A DNA stretch of 64,000 bases from Streptomyces showdoensis (GCF_039535475.1 NZ_BAAAXG010000027.1:142001-206000), one strand, 5' to 3'. Numbered from the stretch's first letter, positions 14,817 through 25,000 are shown. The notes: a model not told the origin generated them from the letters alone. Program-made: numbers and translations.

Positions 14817-15563
14817 GTGCTCGACAACCTCGGCAGGTACGACGGTGCCCACGGCGACTACTGCCGGACGCACCTGTGCTGCCGCTGCCAGCAGCGCTCC
14901 TGGTCCACCCGGATCGGCGACGAGCGCCTGTGCGGCATGTGCGCCGCGTGCTGCGTGGAGTGCGGCCGGGCGCCCGCGCCGCACCTCGACGGGCTCGACA
15001 ACGGGCTGTGCGCCGACTGCCGCGGCCTGTGCGGCCGCTGCGGCGCCCCCGTCCCGGCGGAGGGCACCTGCCGCTGCCGGACCTGGAAGCGCGGCCCGGG
15101 CAACGACCCGATCGGCTTCGTCATGCAGGGCTTCCCCCAGCCGTTGCTCCAGGCGCTCGGCCACCGCCTGCCGCGGAACCTGCCCGACATCCTCTCCGAC
15201 GAGCTCGCCCACCGAACCCCGGCCCAGCTCCTCGACCGGGTGGAGCGGCGCTGGCACGGCCGCTGGTCGCACGCCATCCACGAGCGCGACGAGGACAACC
15301 GGCGCCGCTGGGCCCCGCAGGAGATCGCCGAGTTCCTCGTCGGCCGCGGTCCGTGCGGGAACCCGGCCTGCGAGGACGGGCGGCTCATCCACGACGGCGG
15401 CCCCTGCCCGTACTGCAAGCAGCCGGAGCACCGCTTCGTCCCCGCCACCGCGGAGACCACCGCCACGAGCGACCACGCGCGGCGGACGGCCGCCGAGATC
15501 CGCCGGGCGCTCGTCGCCGGGCGGACCGACCGGAAGAAGAAGCCCGGCCGGCCGACGCGGTGA
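14817..15563 (+). CDS. Cysteine-rich zinc-ribbon-like protein, 248 aa
   Basis: GTG 14817 is supported by AAAGGAG. Residues 18-86 hold many cysteines in CxxC pairs (CCRCQQ, CGMCAACCVECG, CADCRGLCGRCG), indicating two or more zinc-binding units. A middle helical region (PDILSDELAHRTPAQLLDRV) follows, then a further CxxxxC and CPYC pair near residues 180-205. The tail is basic (KKKPGRPTR), which suggests nucleic-acid contact. I do not recognise a named family. It is 107 bases downstream of the DedA gene and is followed by a tandem-repeat gap. Confidence 0.75.
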   Translation: MLDNLGRYDGAHGDYCRTHLCCRCQQRSWSTRIGDERLCGMCAACCVECGRAPAPHLDGLDNGLCADCRGLCGRCGAPVPAEGTCRCRTWKRGPGNDPIGFVMQGFPQPLLQALGHRLPRNLPDILSDELAHRTPAQLLDRVERRWHGRWSHAIHERDEDNRRRWAPQEIAEFLVGRGPCGNPACEDGRLIHDGGPCPYCKQPEHRFVPATAETTATSDHARRTAAEIRRALVAGRTDRKKKPGRPTR

Positions 15564-15589
15564 GCGACGGGGGCCGGGACCGGGTCCGC

Positions 15590-15770
15590 TCGGCTCTCCG
15601 GCTCCCGGACCCCGGACCCCGGACCCCGGACTCCGGCTCCCGGACTCCGGACCTCCGGCTCCCGGACTCCGGACCTCGGACCTCCGGCTCCCGGACCCCG
15701 GACCTCCGTCTCCCGGACTCCGTCCCCCGGACTCCGGCTCCCCGACTCCGGACCTCGGCCCGGCCGCGCC
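15590..15770. repeat. Degenerate tandem repeat of CTCCGGACC-type units
   Basis: About 180 bases consist of units such as CTCCGGCTCCCGGACCCCGG and CTCCGGACCTCCGG in irregular head-to-tail order between convergent genes. No gene is seen. Confidence 0.75.
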
Positions 15771-15797
15771 GGGCCGGGGCCCGTCAAGCCCGCCGGG

Positions 15798-16325
15798 TCA
15801 GTCCTGGAAGGCCTCGGCATGGCCCTTGGCGAGGTGCAGGTACATCTCGGCGTTGAGCCGGATGCCCGCCAGCTCCTCCTCGGTCAGCGGCCGCCGCACC
15901 TTCGCCGGGACGCCCGCCACGAGCGAGCCGGGCGGCACCTCCATGCCCTGCGGGACCAGCGCCTGCGCGGCGACCAGCGAACCGGCGCCGATCCGGGCGC
16001 CGTTGAGGATCGTGGCGCCCATCCCGACCAGCACGTCGTCCTCGATCACGCAGCCGTGGACGGTCGCGTTGTGCCCGATCGTCACCCGCGCGCCGACCGA
16101 CACCGGGTAGCCCGGGTCGACGTGCACCGTGCAGTTGTCCTGCACGTTCGCGTCCTCGCCGATCTCGATGGGCCCGCAGTCCGCCCGCAGCACCGCGTGG
16201 TACCAGACGCTGGCCCGGGGCCCGAGGGTGACCTCGCCGAGGACCACCGAGGTCGGCGCGGTGAACGCCGTCGGGTCCACCTGCGGCTCCTTGCCGCCCA
16301 CGGCCCTGATCAACGCCTCTGTCAT
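15798..16325 (-). CDS. Gamma-carbonic anhydrase family hexapeptide-repeat protein
   Basis: ATG 16325 follows GGAGCGAG. The 175-residue product is a left-handed beta-helix protein with hexapeptide repeats and the gamma-class signature NVQDNCTVHVD, then TIGHNATVHGC and LVGMGATILNGA. The His residues of VHVD, IGHN and VHGC are the expected metal ligands. It probably hydrates CO2 or is a close acyltransferase-fold relative (PaaY-like). It is divergent from another hexapeptide protein at 16448. Confidence 0.88.
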   Translation of the reverse strand: MTEALIRAVGGKEPQVDPTAFTAPTSVVLGEVTLGPRASVWYHAVLRADCGPIEIGEDANVQDNCTVHVDPGYPVSVGARVTIGHNATVHGCVIEDDVLVGMGATILNGARIGAGSLVAAQALVPQGMEVPPGSLVAGVPAKVRRPLTEEELAGIRLNAEMYLHLAKGHAEAFQD

Positions 16326-16447
16326 GACTCGCTCCTGCTCGCTCGCTCCGTCGGTCGCGCCTTGCGGCGAAGCGTAGTCGCGGCCCATGACGGACATCAC
16401 AGCGCACCGCACCGATCAGCCACGACGCCGCCGACTACGGTGTCCGG

Positions 16448-17215
16448 GTGCCCCGGAACAGAAACACGTTCTCCTCGCTCAGCGCCTGGCGGCGCCGGGT
16501 CGTCGCCCGCGCCCTGCAGGGCGGCTGGCGCCGGATCCAGCAGGCGGGCGCCGTCACCGCCGAGCACCCCGGACGGCTGCGCTTCCGCCGTATCGGCGAG
16601 GGCACCCGGCTCGCCTTCCCCCAGGGCACGGTCTTCGGCGAGCGCTGGATCGAGATCGGGGCCTGCTGCATCATCGCCGAGCAGGTCACGCTGACCGCCG
16701 GCATGCTGCCGGACCTGGACCTCGGTGAGGACACCGTGCTGACCCTCGGCGACGGCGTCGTCCTCGGCCGCGGCAGCCACGTGATCGCCGACGCGCCGAT
16801 CACCATCGGCTCCGACACCTACTGCGGCCCGTACGTCTACATCACGTCCACGAACCACAGTTACGACGACCCGGACGTGCCCGTCGGGCGCCAGTGGCCC
16901 CGTTCCGAGCCGGTCGTCATAGGGTCCGGCTGCTGGCTGGGCACGGGCGCGGTGATCCTGCCCGGCGCGCGGATCGGCCGCAACGTCGTGGTGGCCGCCG
17001 GAGCGGTCGTACGGGGCGAGGTGCCCGACCACGCGGTGGTGGCGGGGGCGCCCGCGAAGGTCGTCCGCTCCTACGACCCGGAGAAGGGCTGGCAGCCGCC
17101 GCTGCGCACGCCCGCCCCGCGCGCGATACCGGCCGGCATGACGGCGGACCAGCTCGCGGCCCTCGCGGCGCTCGACCCCGACCAGCTGAACGACCTGGCG
17201 GACCTGGAGAGCTGA
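16448..17215 (+). CDS. Left-handed beta-helix acyltransferase
   Basis: The 255-residue product has hexapeptide repeats from about residue 55 on, including VLGRGSHVIADAPITIG, STNHSYDDPDVPV and WLGTGAVILPGARIG, with VVRGEVPDHAVVAGAPAKVV at the end, typical of CoA-dependent O-acetyltransferases. The NHSY motif supplies the likely catalytic His. GTG 16448 has no ribosome binding site, and TACGGT stands about 13 bases upstream, so the transcript may be leaderless. The acceptor substrate is unknown. Confidence 0.8.
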   Translation: MPRNRNTFSSLSAWRRRVVARALQGGWRRIQQAGAVTAEHPGRLRFRRIGEGTRLAFPQGTVFGERWIEIGACCIIAEQVTLTAGMLPDLDLGEDTVLTLGDGVVLGRGSHVIADAPITIGSDTYCGPYVYITSTNHSYDDPDVPVGRQWPRSEPVVIGSGCWLGTGAVILPGARIGRNVVVAAGAVVRGEVPDHAVVAGAPAKVVRSYDPEKGWQPPLRTPAPRAIPAGMTADQLAALAALDPDQLNDLADLES

Positions 17216-17321
17216 CGGGGCCGGGGCGGGCCGAACACGGACCTCCGGGCCCGGACGGTTCGGGCGCCGCCTCCGGACGTACCCCGGGCGGCCCAGGCCG
17301 TGTCTTTCGGACCAGGCCGGA

Positions 17322-18200
17322 TCAGCCCGTCGCGAGCAGGACCGTGCCCACCAGGGCGAGGCCCGCGCCCGCGGCCTGCACCGCCCGCAGCCGCTCCTTG
17401 AGCACCCCGCGCGCCGCCACGGCCGTCACCACCGGGTAGAGGCTGGCGAGGACCGCGGCCACCGTCACCGGGCCGCGCTGCGCCGCCAGCGCGTACGTGC
17501 CGTTGGCGGCGACGTCGGCGAGGCCCACGAAGGCCAGCGCCGGGAGCACCGCGAGGACCGCGCGCAGCCCGCCGCCGCCCTCCGGCAGCGCCCGCCCGCC
17601 GCGCCGGACGGAGAGCCACAGGGCGCCGCCCCCGACCGCCACGTTGGTGACGCGCTGGACGAACAGGGCGAGGAACAGGCCGGTCAGGGTGGTGGACGCC
17701 TCGGCGATCAGGGCCATCACCGCGCCGAAGCCGAAGGCGGCGACGAGGGTGAGCAGCACCGCCTGCCGCTGGACCGGCGCCCCGCGCAGCTCGGGGCCGC
17801 CCGCGAGGACCACGCCGAACACGGCCACCCCGATCCCGGCGAACTGCGCGAGTCCCGGCCGGTCGCCGAGGAGCAGGCCGACGGAGACGGGGACGACGAC
17901 GCCGAGCGAGCCGAGCGGCGAGACCACGCCCATCGGGCCGAGGGCGAGGGCCTTGTAGAAGGCGAGCATGGCGGCGGGGCCGACCACGCCGGCGGCGACC
18001 GCGTACCAGAGCAGGGGGCCGGCCTCGTGCCAGGCGCCGGTGGCGAGGACGACCGTGCCGAGCACCAGGACGGCGAGGGCCTGGGAGACCACCACGACCG
18101 TCAGCGCGGGGAAGCGCCGGGTGAGCAGTCCGCCGCCGAAGTCGGCGAGACCCCAGAGCAGGCTGGTGGCCAGGGCGAACAGCGCCGTCAGGGCGGTCAT
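17322..18200 (-). CDS. EamA/DMT family transporter
   Basis: ATG 18200 has AGGAA eight bases upstream. The 292-residue product has ten predicted membrane helices in two EamA halves: LLWGLADFGGGLL at the start, then ALALGPMGVVSPL, and LADVAANGTYALAAQRGPVTVAAVLASLYPVVT in the second half. Such proteins export small metabolites or amino acids. It is divergent from the XRE-cupin regulator at 18296 across a gap with direct repeats, so it is the likely target of that regulator. Confidence 0.88.
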   Translation of the reverse strand: MTALTALFALATSLLWGLADFGGGLLTRRFPALTVVVVSQALAVLVLGTVVLATGAWHEAGPLLWYAVAAGVVGPAAMLAFYKALALGPMGVVSPLGSLGVVVPVSVGLLLGDRPGLAQFAGIGVAVFGVVLAGGPELRGAPVQRQAVLLTLVAAFGFGAVMALIAEASTTLTGLFLALFVQRVTNVAVGGGALWLSVRRGGRALPEGGGGLRAVLAVLPALAFVGLADVAANGTYALAAQRGPVTVAAVLASLYPVVTAVAARGVLKERLRAVQAAGAGLALVGTVLLATG

Positions 18201-18215
18201 GCGGGGTTCCTCGCA

Positions 18216-18268
18216 GTACAGTGCAGTGAACAATCGGGTGCACCACACGGTAGTACAGCGAATTGAAC
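18216..18268. promoter_or_regulatory. Direct repeats between transporter and regulator
   Basis: GTACAGTGCAGTGAAC (18216-18231) and GTACAGCGAATTGAAC (18253-18268) agree at 13 of 16 positions, 37 bases apart, inside the divergent promoter region. They are a candidate binding site for the adjacent XRE-cupin protein. Confidence 0.5.
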
Positions 18269-18295
18269 TCTGTCATTCAAAATATTGGACGGAAT

Positions 18296-18868
18296 GTGTC
18301 GGACCTCGATCAGCTCACGCAGTCGCTCGCCCGGAACCTGAAGCGCTGGCGCAACGAACGCGGCTTCACCCTGGACGCGCTCGCCGCCCGGGCGGGGGTC
18401 AGCAGGGGCATGATCATCCAGATCGAGCAGGCCCGCACCAACCCCAGCGTCGGCACCACCGTGAAGCTGGCCGACGCCCTCGGCGTCTCCATCACGACGC
18501 TCCTGGACTACGAGCAGGGGCCCCAGGTCCGGCTCGTCCCGCCCGGCCAGGCCGTCCGCATGTGGTCGACCTCCACCGGCAGCCAGACCACCCTGCTGGT
18601 CGGCACCGAGGCCCGCGGGCCCCTGGAGCTGTGGTCCTACACCCTGATGCCGGGCGACGGCACCGCCTCCGACCCGCACCCCGACGGCACCACCGAACTC
18701 CTCCACGTGACGGCCGGGACGCTCACCCTGGTCGTCGAGGGCGAGGAGCACGCCCTCCCGGCCGGCACCTCCGCCGTCTTCGAGGGCAACGTGCCGCACG
18801 CCTACCGCAACGACGGCGAGCAGACGGTCGAGATGACGCTGGCGGTGTCCATCCCGCCCGTACGCTGA
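18296..18868 (+). CDS. XRE-cupin transcriptional regulator
   Basis: GTG 18296 (GGACGG just upstream) is preferred over an in-frame TTG at 18263. Residues 8-65 form the HTH (LARNLKRWRNERGFTLDALAARAGVSRGMIIQIEQARTNP, written in two parts of the same helix-turn-helix). Residues 110-185 form a cupin barrel with HPDGTTELLHV and VPHAYRN. This family senses a small ligand through the cupin and usually represses a neighbouring transporter or enzyme gene. Here that would be the divergent EamA exporter. Confidence 0.85.
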   Translation: MSDLDQLTQSLARNLKRWRNERGFTLDALAARAGVSRGMIIQIEQARTNPSVGTTVKLADALGVSITTLLDYEQGPQVRLVPPGQAVRMWSTSTGSQTTLLVGTEARGPLELWSYTLMPGDGTASDPHPDGTTELLHVTAGTLTLVVEGEEHALPAGTSAVFEGNVPHAYRNDGEQTVEMTLAVSIPPVR

Positions 18869-18912
18869 GACGAACGGCCGCCGGGACGCGCCGACTTGTT
18901 AGCGTGACCGGC

Positions 18913-19476
18913 ATGCGCGCACCCCTCGGAGACTTCGACGACGTCCGGCCCGCCCCCGACTGCCTGGAGCTGCTGACCGAACCGGTCGCCGCCGCCGTCC
19001 GCGCCTGGCGGGGCGGCGTCCCCGCGGGCGAGATCCTCTACGTCGACACCGACCCGGCCATCGCCGACACCGCGGTCTTCGTCGAGCACCACGGACCGGA
19101 GCTCCTCGACGCCTCCGCCAACTGCGTGATCGTCGCCGGCAAGCGCGGCGAGACCACGACCCTGGCCGCGTGCGTCGTGCGCTCGGCGACCCGGGTCGAC
19201 GTCAACGGCGTCGTCCGCAGGGAGCTCGGCTCCCGCAAGGTGCGCTTCGCGCCGATGGACACCGCGACCGGCGACACCGGCATGGAGTACGGCGGGATCA
19301 CCCCGCTCGGCCTGCCCGACGGCTGGCCGGTCCTGGTGGACGCCACCGTCGTCGACCTCCCCTGGGTGCTGGTCGGCAGCGGACGGCGGCGCGGCAAGCT
19401 CCTCGTGCCGGGCAAGGCCTTCGCGGAGCTGCCGGGCGCGGTCGTCCTGGAGGGGCTGGGTCTGGAGGCCGGCTGA
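18913..19476 (+). CDS. YbaK/EbsC (aminoacyl-tRNA deacylase-associated) domain protein
   Basis: The 187-residue product has the YbaK fold: ADTAVFVEHHG, NCVIVAGKRGETTTLAACVV, VRFAPMDTATGDTGMEYGGITPLGLP and RRGKLLVPGKAF. Relatives hydrolyse mischarged aminoacyl-tRNAs. The conserved Lys (AGKR) and the G-x-x-P loop are present. It lies 44 bases after the XRE-cupin gene and may be co-transcribed. The ATG at 18913 is the only start before the conserved domain. Confidence 0.85.
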   Translation: MRAPLGDFDDVRPAPDCLELLTEPVAAAVRAWRGGVPAGEILYVDTDPAIADTAVFVEHHGPELLDASANCVIVAGKRGETTTLAACVVRSATRVDVNGVVRRELGSRKVRFAPMDTATGDTGMEYGGITPLGLPDGWPVLVDATVVDLPWVLVGSGRRRGKLLVPGKAFAELPGAVVLEGLGLEAG

Positions 19477-19484
19477 GGCCTCCC

Positions 19485-19650
19485 GGGTCAGGCCCGGCCT
19501 TCCGGGTGCCTTGCGGCCTTCCGGGTCCCTTGCGGCCGGGCGGGGGCCGGCCGGGTCGCCCGAGTCCGGCCGGGCCGCCCGAGTCCGGCCGGATCGCCCG
19601 GGTCCGGCCCGGCGCCCGGGTCCGGCCCGGCGTCCGGGTCCGGCCCGGCC
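19485..19650. repeat. Tandem repeats of GTCCGGCC-type units
   Basis: About 165 bases between convergent genes are built from CTTCCGGGTCCCTTGCGGCC- and GCCCGGGTCCGGCCCGGC-like units. No gene is seen. Confidence 0.7.
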
Positions 19651-19654
19651 GAGG

Positions 19655-20062
19655 TCAGCCGAGGCGCGGGATCTCGATGGCGGGGCAGCGGTCCATGACC
19701 ATCTCCAGGCCCGCCTCGCGGGTCCGGGCGTACGCCTCCACGTCGACCACGTCGAGCTGGAACCACACCGCCTTGGCGCCGACCGCGACCGCCTGGTCCG
19801 CGACGGCGCCCGCCAGCTCGCTGTTCACGAAGACGTCGACCACGTCCACCGGGAACGGGATGTCGGCCAGCGACGCGTACCCCTGCTCCCCGTGCACCGT
19901 CTCCGCCTTGGGGTGGACCGGCACGACCCGCTTCCCGAAGCGCTGCAGCACGGCCGCCACCCCGTAGGCGGCCCGCCGCTCGTTGTTGGACAGGCCGACG
20001 ACCGCCCAGGTGTCGCCGCTCTCGGTGAGGATCCTGCGGATGGTCTCCGGGCTGCCGTACAT
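19655..20062 (-). CDS. CoA-binding domain protein (YccU-like)
   Basis: AGGAGG precedes the ATG at 20062. The 135-residue product is a single Rossmann-like CoA-binding domain: TWAVVGLSNNERRAAYGVA, KRVVPVHPKAE, PVDVVDVFVNSELAG, AVWFQLDVVD and the terminal MDRCPAIE. Length and motifs match the stand-alone YccU family, which binds CoA or a related nucleotide. Its cellular role is not established. Confidence 0.88.
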   Translation of the reverse strand: MYGSPETIRRILTESGDTWAVVGLSNNERRAAYGVAAVLQRFGKRVVPVHPKAETVHGEQGYASLADIPFPVDVVDVFVNSELAGAVADQAVAVGAKAVWFQLDVVDVEAYARTREAGLEMVMDRCPAIEIPRLG

Positions 20063-20165
20063 GCTCCGCCTCCTGGGGGGCCGTGACGCTGTCATGGGGT
20101 CTTCCGGAGCGTGCAACCGTCACGGCCGGGACGGTGTTCCCGAGCCGGGCGCTTAGGCTGGCGGG

Positions 20166-20792
20166 ATGCAGGAGCAGTACCGCACGCTCGCCGGCGAGGG
20201 CGTCCACGAGTCCGAGATCAACCGATCGCGCTTCATCTGCGCGCTCGCGCCCGTCGCCACCGAGGAGGAGGCGCAGGAGTTCGTCGCGCGCATCCGCCGC
20301 GAGCACCCCACCGCCACCCACAACTGCTTCGCGTACGTCGTCGGCGCCGACGCCTCCGTCCAGAAGGCGTCCGACGACGGCGAACCCGGCGGCACCGCGG
20401 GCGTCCCCATGCTGCAGATGCTGCTGCGCCGCGAGATGCGGTACGTCGCCGCCGTCGTCACCCGCTACTACGGGGGCGTGAAACTCGGCGCGGGCGGCCT
20501 CATCCGCGCGTACGGAGGGGTCGTCGGCGAGGCCCTCGACGCGCTCGGCACCGTCACCCGGCACCGCTACCGGATCGCCACCGTCACCGTCGACCACCAG
20601 CGCGCGGGCAAGCTCCAGAACGATCTCCGCGCCACCGGGCGCTCCGTCCGCGAGGTGAGCTACGGGGCCGCCGTCAGCATCGAGATCGGGCTGCCGGACG
20701 CCGACGTGACGCAGTTCACGGCCTGGCTCGCCGACGTGACGGCGGGCACCGCCGGCCTCGAACTCGGGGGAGAGGCGTACGGCGATGCGTGA
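20166..20792 (+). CDS. YigZ/IMPACT family protein (UPF0029)
   Basis: The 208-residue product has the UPF0029 N-terminal domain, with INRSRFICALAPV, THNCFAYVVG, SDDGEPGGTAGVPML and VTRYYGGVKLGAGGLIRAYG. A DUF1949 ferredoxin-like C-terminal domain follows. The SDDGEPGGTAG and RYYGG...GGL blocks are diagnostic. Relatives of yeast and mammalian IMPACT may bind RNA or ribosome-linked factors; the bacterial role is unclear. ATG 20166 is the natural start. Confidence 0.9.
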   Translation: MQEQYRTLAGEGVHESEINRSRFICALAPVATEEEAQEFVARIRREHPTATHNCFAYVVGADASVQKASDDGEPGGTAGVPMLQMLLRREMRYVAAVVTRYYGGVKLGAGGLIRAYGGVVGEALDALGTVTRHRYRIATVTVDHQRAGKLQNDLRATGRSVREVSYGAAVSIEIGLPDADVTQFTAWLADVTAGTAGLELGGEAYGDA

Positions 20793-20894
20793 CCCCTCAG
20801 GCCGCCGCCCCGGGCCGCCCGCCCGCCCGGGCCCCCGCAGCGGCCCGCGCGAAGCGGCCGCCGCTGTCGTACCCCACCGATACGCTCAGGGATC

Positions 20895-22067
20895 ATGAGG
20901 CTTCTGCACACGTCGGACTGGCACCTGGGCCGCTCGTTCCACCGGGTCGCCCTGCTCGACGCCCAGGCCGCGTTCCTCGACCACCTGGTGGCCACGGTGC
21001 GCGAGCACGCCGTGGACGCCGTCCTCGTCGCGGGCGACGTGTACGACCGGGCCGTGCCGCCGCTCGCCGCCGTCGAGCTCTTCGACACCGCCCTGCACCG
21101 GCTCGCCGACGCCGGCGTGCCGACGGTCATGATCTCCGGCAACCACGACTCGGCCCGCCGCCTCGGCGTCGCGGCCGGGCTCATCGAGCGCGCGGGCATC
21201 CACCTGCGCACCGACCCGGCCGGGGCCGGCACCCCCGTCGTCCTGGCCGACGCCCACGGAGACGTCGCCCTCTACGGCCTGCCCTACCTCGAACCGGCCC
21301 TGGTCCGCGAGCAGTTCGGCGCCGAGAAGGCCGGCCACGAGGCGGTGCTCTCCGCCGCCATGGACCGGGTCCGGGCCGACCTCGCGACCCGCCCCGAGGG
21401 CACCCGCTCGGTCGTCCTCGCCCACGCCTTCGTCGCCGGCGGCGAGGCCAGCGACAGCGAGCGCGACATCACCGTCGGCGGTGTCGACTCCGTCCCCGCC
21501 GGCGTCTTCGACGGCGTGGACTACGTGGCGCTCGGGCACCTCCACGGCAGCCAGACCCTCACCCCCCGGATCCGCTACTCCGGCTCGCCGCTCGCCTACT
21601 CCTTCTCCGAGACCGACCACCGCAAGACCATGTGGCTGATCGACCTCGGCGCCGACGGCACCGTCGCGGCCGCCGAGCGCGTGGACTGCCCCGTACCCCG
21701 GCCGCTCGCCCGGATCCGGGGCCGCCTCGACGACCTGCTCGCCGACCCCGGACTCGCCCGCCACGAGGAGTCCTGGGTCGAGGCGACCCTCACCGACCCG
21801 GTGCGCCCCGCCGAGCCCATGGCCCGGCTCGCCGAGCGCTTCCCGCACACCCTCAACCTGGTCTTCGACCCCGAGCGCACCGAGGGCGACCCGCTGGTCT
21901 CCTACGCCCGGCGGCTCCAGGGCCGCGACGACCGTCAGATCGCGGAGGACTTCGTGGCCCACGTGCGCGGCGGCACCGGCCCCGACGGCGCCGAACGGGC
22001 GGTCCTGTACGGCGCCTTCGACGACGTCCGGGTGGACGCGGCCGAGCGGGAGGTGAGCGGCCGGTGA
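20895..22067 (+). CDS. sbcD: Nuclease SbcCD subunit D
   Basis: The 390-residue Mre11-type phosphoesterase has all motifs in order: HTSDWHLG (residues 5-12), AGDVYDR, SGNHDSA, VLAHAFVAGGEAS and ALGHLHGSQ. The C-terminal capping domain follows. With SbcC it forms the SbcCD complex, an ATP-dependent double-strand exonuclease and hairpin endonuclease that processes blocked DNA ends and cruciforms. The stop overlaps the start of sbcC (GTGA), indicating translational coupling. Confidence 0.95.
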   Translation: MRLLHTSDWHLGRSFHRVALLDAQAAFLDHLVATVREHAVDAVLVAGDVYDRAVPPLAAVELFDTALHRLADAGVPTVMISGNHDSARRLGVAAGLIERAGIHLRTDPAGAGTPVVLADAHGDVALYGLPYLEPALVREQFGAEKAGHEAVLSAAMDRVRADLATRPEGTRSVVLAHAFVAGGEASDSERDITVGGVDSVPAGVFDGVDYVALGHLHGSQTLTPRIRYSGSPLAYSFSETDHRKTMWLIDLGADGTVAAAERVDCPVPRPLARIRGRLDDLLADPGLARHEESWVEATLTDPVRPAEPMARLAERFPHTLNLVFDPERTEGDPLVSYARRLQGRDDRQIAEDFVAHVRGGTGPDGAERAVLYGAFDDVRVDAAEREVSGR

Positions 22068-25000
22068 GACTGCACCGCCTCGCGATCACCGCCTTCGGCC
22101 CCTTCGGCACCACCCAGGAGATCGACTTCGACGCCCTGTCGACGGCCGGGCTCTTCCTGCTCCACGGACCCACCGGCGCGGGCAAGACCTCCGTCCTCGA
22201 CGCCGTCTGCTTCGCCCTGTACGGGGCCGTCCCCGGCGCCCGCCAGGCCCCCGGCACCAGCCTGCGCAGCGACCACGCCCCCCTCGGCACGTCCACCGAG
22301 GTCGTCCTCGAACTCACCGTGGGCGAGCGGCGCCTGGAGATCACCCGCAGCCCCGCCCAGCAGCGCCCCAAGAAGCGCGGCGGCGGCTTCACCACCGAGA
22401 AGGCCCAGAGCCGGCTGCGCCACTACGACCCCGAGACCGGCGAGTGGCAGGGCCTCAGCAAGTCCCACCAGGAGATCGGCGAGGAGATCACCCAGCTCCT
22501 CGGCATGAGCCGGGAGCAGTTCTGCCAGGTCGTGCTCCTGCCCCAGGGGGACTTCGCCCGCTTCCTGCGCTCCGACGCCGAGGCCCGCGGCCGGCTCCTC
22601 GGGCGGCTCTTCGACACCCGCCGCTTCGCGGCCGTCGAGGACCGTCTCGCCGAGCTCCGCCGCTCCGCCGAGCACCAGGTGCGCGAAGGCGACGAGCGGC
22701 TGCTCGCCCTCTCCCACCGGATGGCCCAGGCCGCCGGCGACGGGGGCGCGGCCGTCGCGGAGCGCCCCGGCGAGCCGGGCCTCGCCGAGGCCGTCCGGAC
22801 CCGGGCCGCCCTCGCCCGCAGCGAGGCCCGCGAGCAGCTGGACATCGCGAGCCTGCGCCTGACCGCCGCCGAGCGGCGGGAGTCCGCCGCCCGCGCGGCC
22901 CTCGACGCCGCCCGCGAGCTCGCCGAGCGCCAGAGCCGGTACGCCGACGCGGTCCGCCGCCGCGAGGAGCTGGCCGCCCACCGCCCCCGGCGCGACGAGG
23001 GGCAGCGGGCCCTGGACCGCTCCCTCAAGGCGGACCGGGTCGCCCCCGCCCTCGATCTGCGCGAGGAGGCCGAGCGCGCGCACCGCGCGGCGAGCGCCGC
23101 CCTCGGCCGCGCCCGCTCCGGCCTCCCGGCGGAGCTCGCCGACGCCGGCACCGAGCAGCTCTCCGCCCTGGAGCGGCGGCTCCGCGAGGAGCTCGGCGGC
23201 CTGGAGTCCGCCCGCCGGGCCGAGCGGCGCAGTGCCGAACTGGCCGCCGAGCGCGCCACCCTGGACCGGGAGGCCCGCGCCGACGAGGAGTTCCTCCAGG
23301 ACGCCGCCGCCTGGCTGGCCGGCTGGGAGCCGCACCGCGCCGGGCTCCAGCGGCGCGTGGAGGCCGCCCAGGACGCCACGGCGCGCGCCGAACACCTCGC
23401 GGGCCGCCTCGACCCCGCCCGCCGCCGGCTCGCCGCGGCCCGCCGCCGCGACGAGCTGACCCGCGAGCTCGCCGCCGCCCGGGACCGGCTCACCACCGCC
23501 CGGGAGCGGCGCAACGAGGCCCACGAGAGCTGGCTGGACGTCAAGTCCCGCCGCCTGCGCGGCATCGCGGCCGAGCTCGCCGCCGCCCTGGAACCGGGCG
23601 CCCCCTGCCAGGTCTGCGGCTCCGCCGCCCACCCGGCCCCCGCCCGCACCACCGCCGACCACGTGGACCGCGCCGCCGAGGACGCGGCCTACGCCGTCTA
23701 CACCCGGGCCGACGAGGCCCGCACCGCCGCCGAGACCGCCGTCGCCGGCACCGAGCGGGCCCTGGAAGCGGCGGCCGGGGAGGCCCTCGCGACGGACCCC
23801 GGCGCGGACGCCGAGACCGGGGCCGGGACCGGGGCCGGGACCGGGGCCGGGCCGAGCGTCGCCGAACTCGCCCACCGGGTCGAGGAGCTGACCCGCGAGC
23901 ACGCCGAGGCGCACGCGCTCGCCGCACGGACCCACGCCGCCCGGGAGGCGCTGGACCGCGCCGAGCGGGAGTACGAGGAGCGGCTCGCCGCCCAGCGCGA
24001 AGCCGAGCGGAGGGTCGCCGGACGGACCTCGCGCCGCGAGGCGCTCGACCAGGAGCACGGCCTGCTGGAGGCCGAACTCGACCGCACCCGCGGCGAGTCC
24101 GGCAGCATCGCCGCCTACGCCACGGTCCTGGAGCGGCGCATCGCCCTGCTGACCGGGGCCGTCGAGACCGTGCGGGCCGCGGAGCAGACCGCGAGGGCGT
24201 TGAAGCAGGCCGACGACCGGCTCGCCGACGCCGCCTTCCGCAACGGCTTCGACACCCCGGCCGAGGCCGCCGCCGCCCTCCTCGACGAGACCGCCCGCCG
24301 TGGCCTCCAGCAGCGCGTCGACGCCTGGGACGCCGAGGCCGCCGCCGTCGCGGACCGGCTGGCCGAGCCCGCCACCGCGGCCGCCGCCGGGCTCCCGCCC
24401 GCCGACCCGCGGACCGCCGGGACCGCCCACGCCGCCGCCGAACGCGCCCTGCGCGAAGCGGCCGCCGCCCTCTCCGCCGTACGCGAGCGGAGCACCGAAC
24501 TGGCCAGGCTGTCCCGCCAGGCCGACACCGAGGCCCGCCGCCTCGGGCCGCTGCGCGAGGAGTACGAGCGGGTGGCCGGGCTCGCCGCCCTCACCGCCGG
24601 CACCTCCGCCGACAACGAGCGCAAGATGCGCCTGGAGTCGTACGTGCTGGCCGCCCGCCTCGAACAGGTCGCCGCCGCGGCCACCGCGCGCCTCCAGCGG
24701 ATGTCCTCGGGCCGGTACACCCTGGTCCACTCCGACGCCCGCAGCGGCGGCCGGCGCGCCGGGCTCGGGCTGCACGTCGTCGACGCCTGGACGGGCAACG
24801 AGCGGGACACCGCCACCCTCTCCGGCGGCGAGACCTTCTTCGCCTCCCTCGCCCTGGCCCTCGGCCTGGCCGACGTGGTCACCGACGAGGCGGGCGGCGT
24901 CCGGCTCGACACCCTCTTCATCGACGAGGGCTTCGGCAGCCTCGACGACCAGACCCTCGACGAGGTCCTGGACGTCCTGGACTCGCTGCGCGAACGGGAC

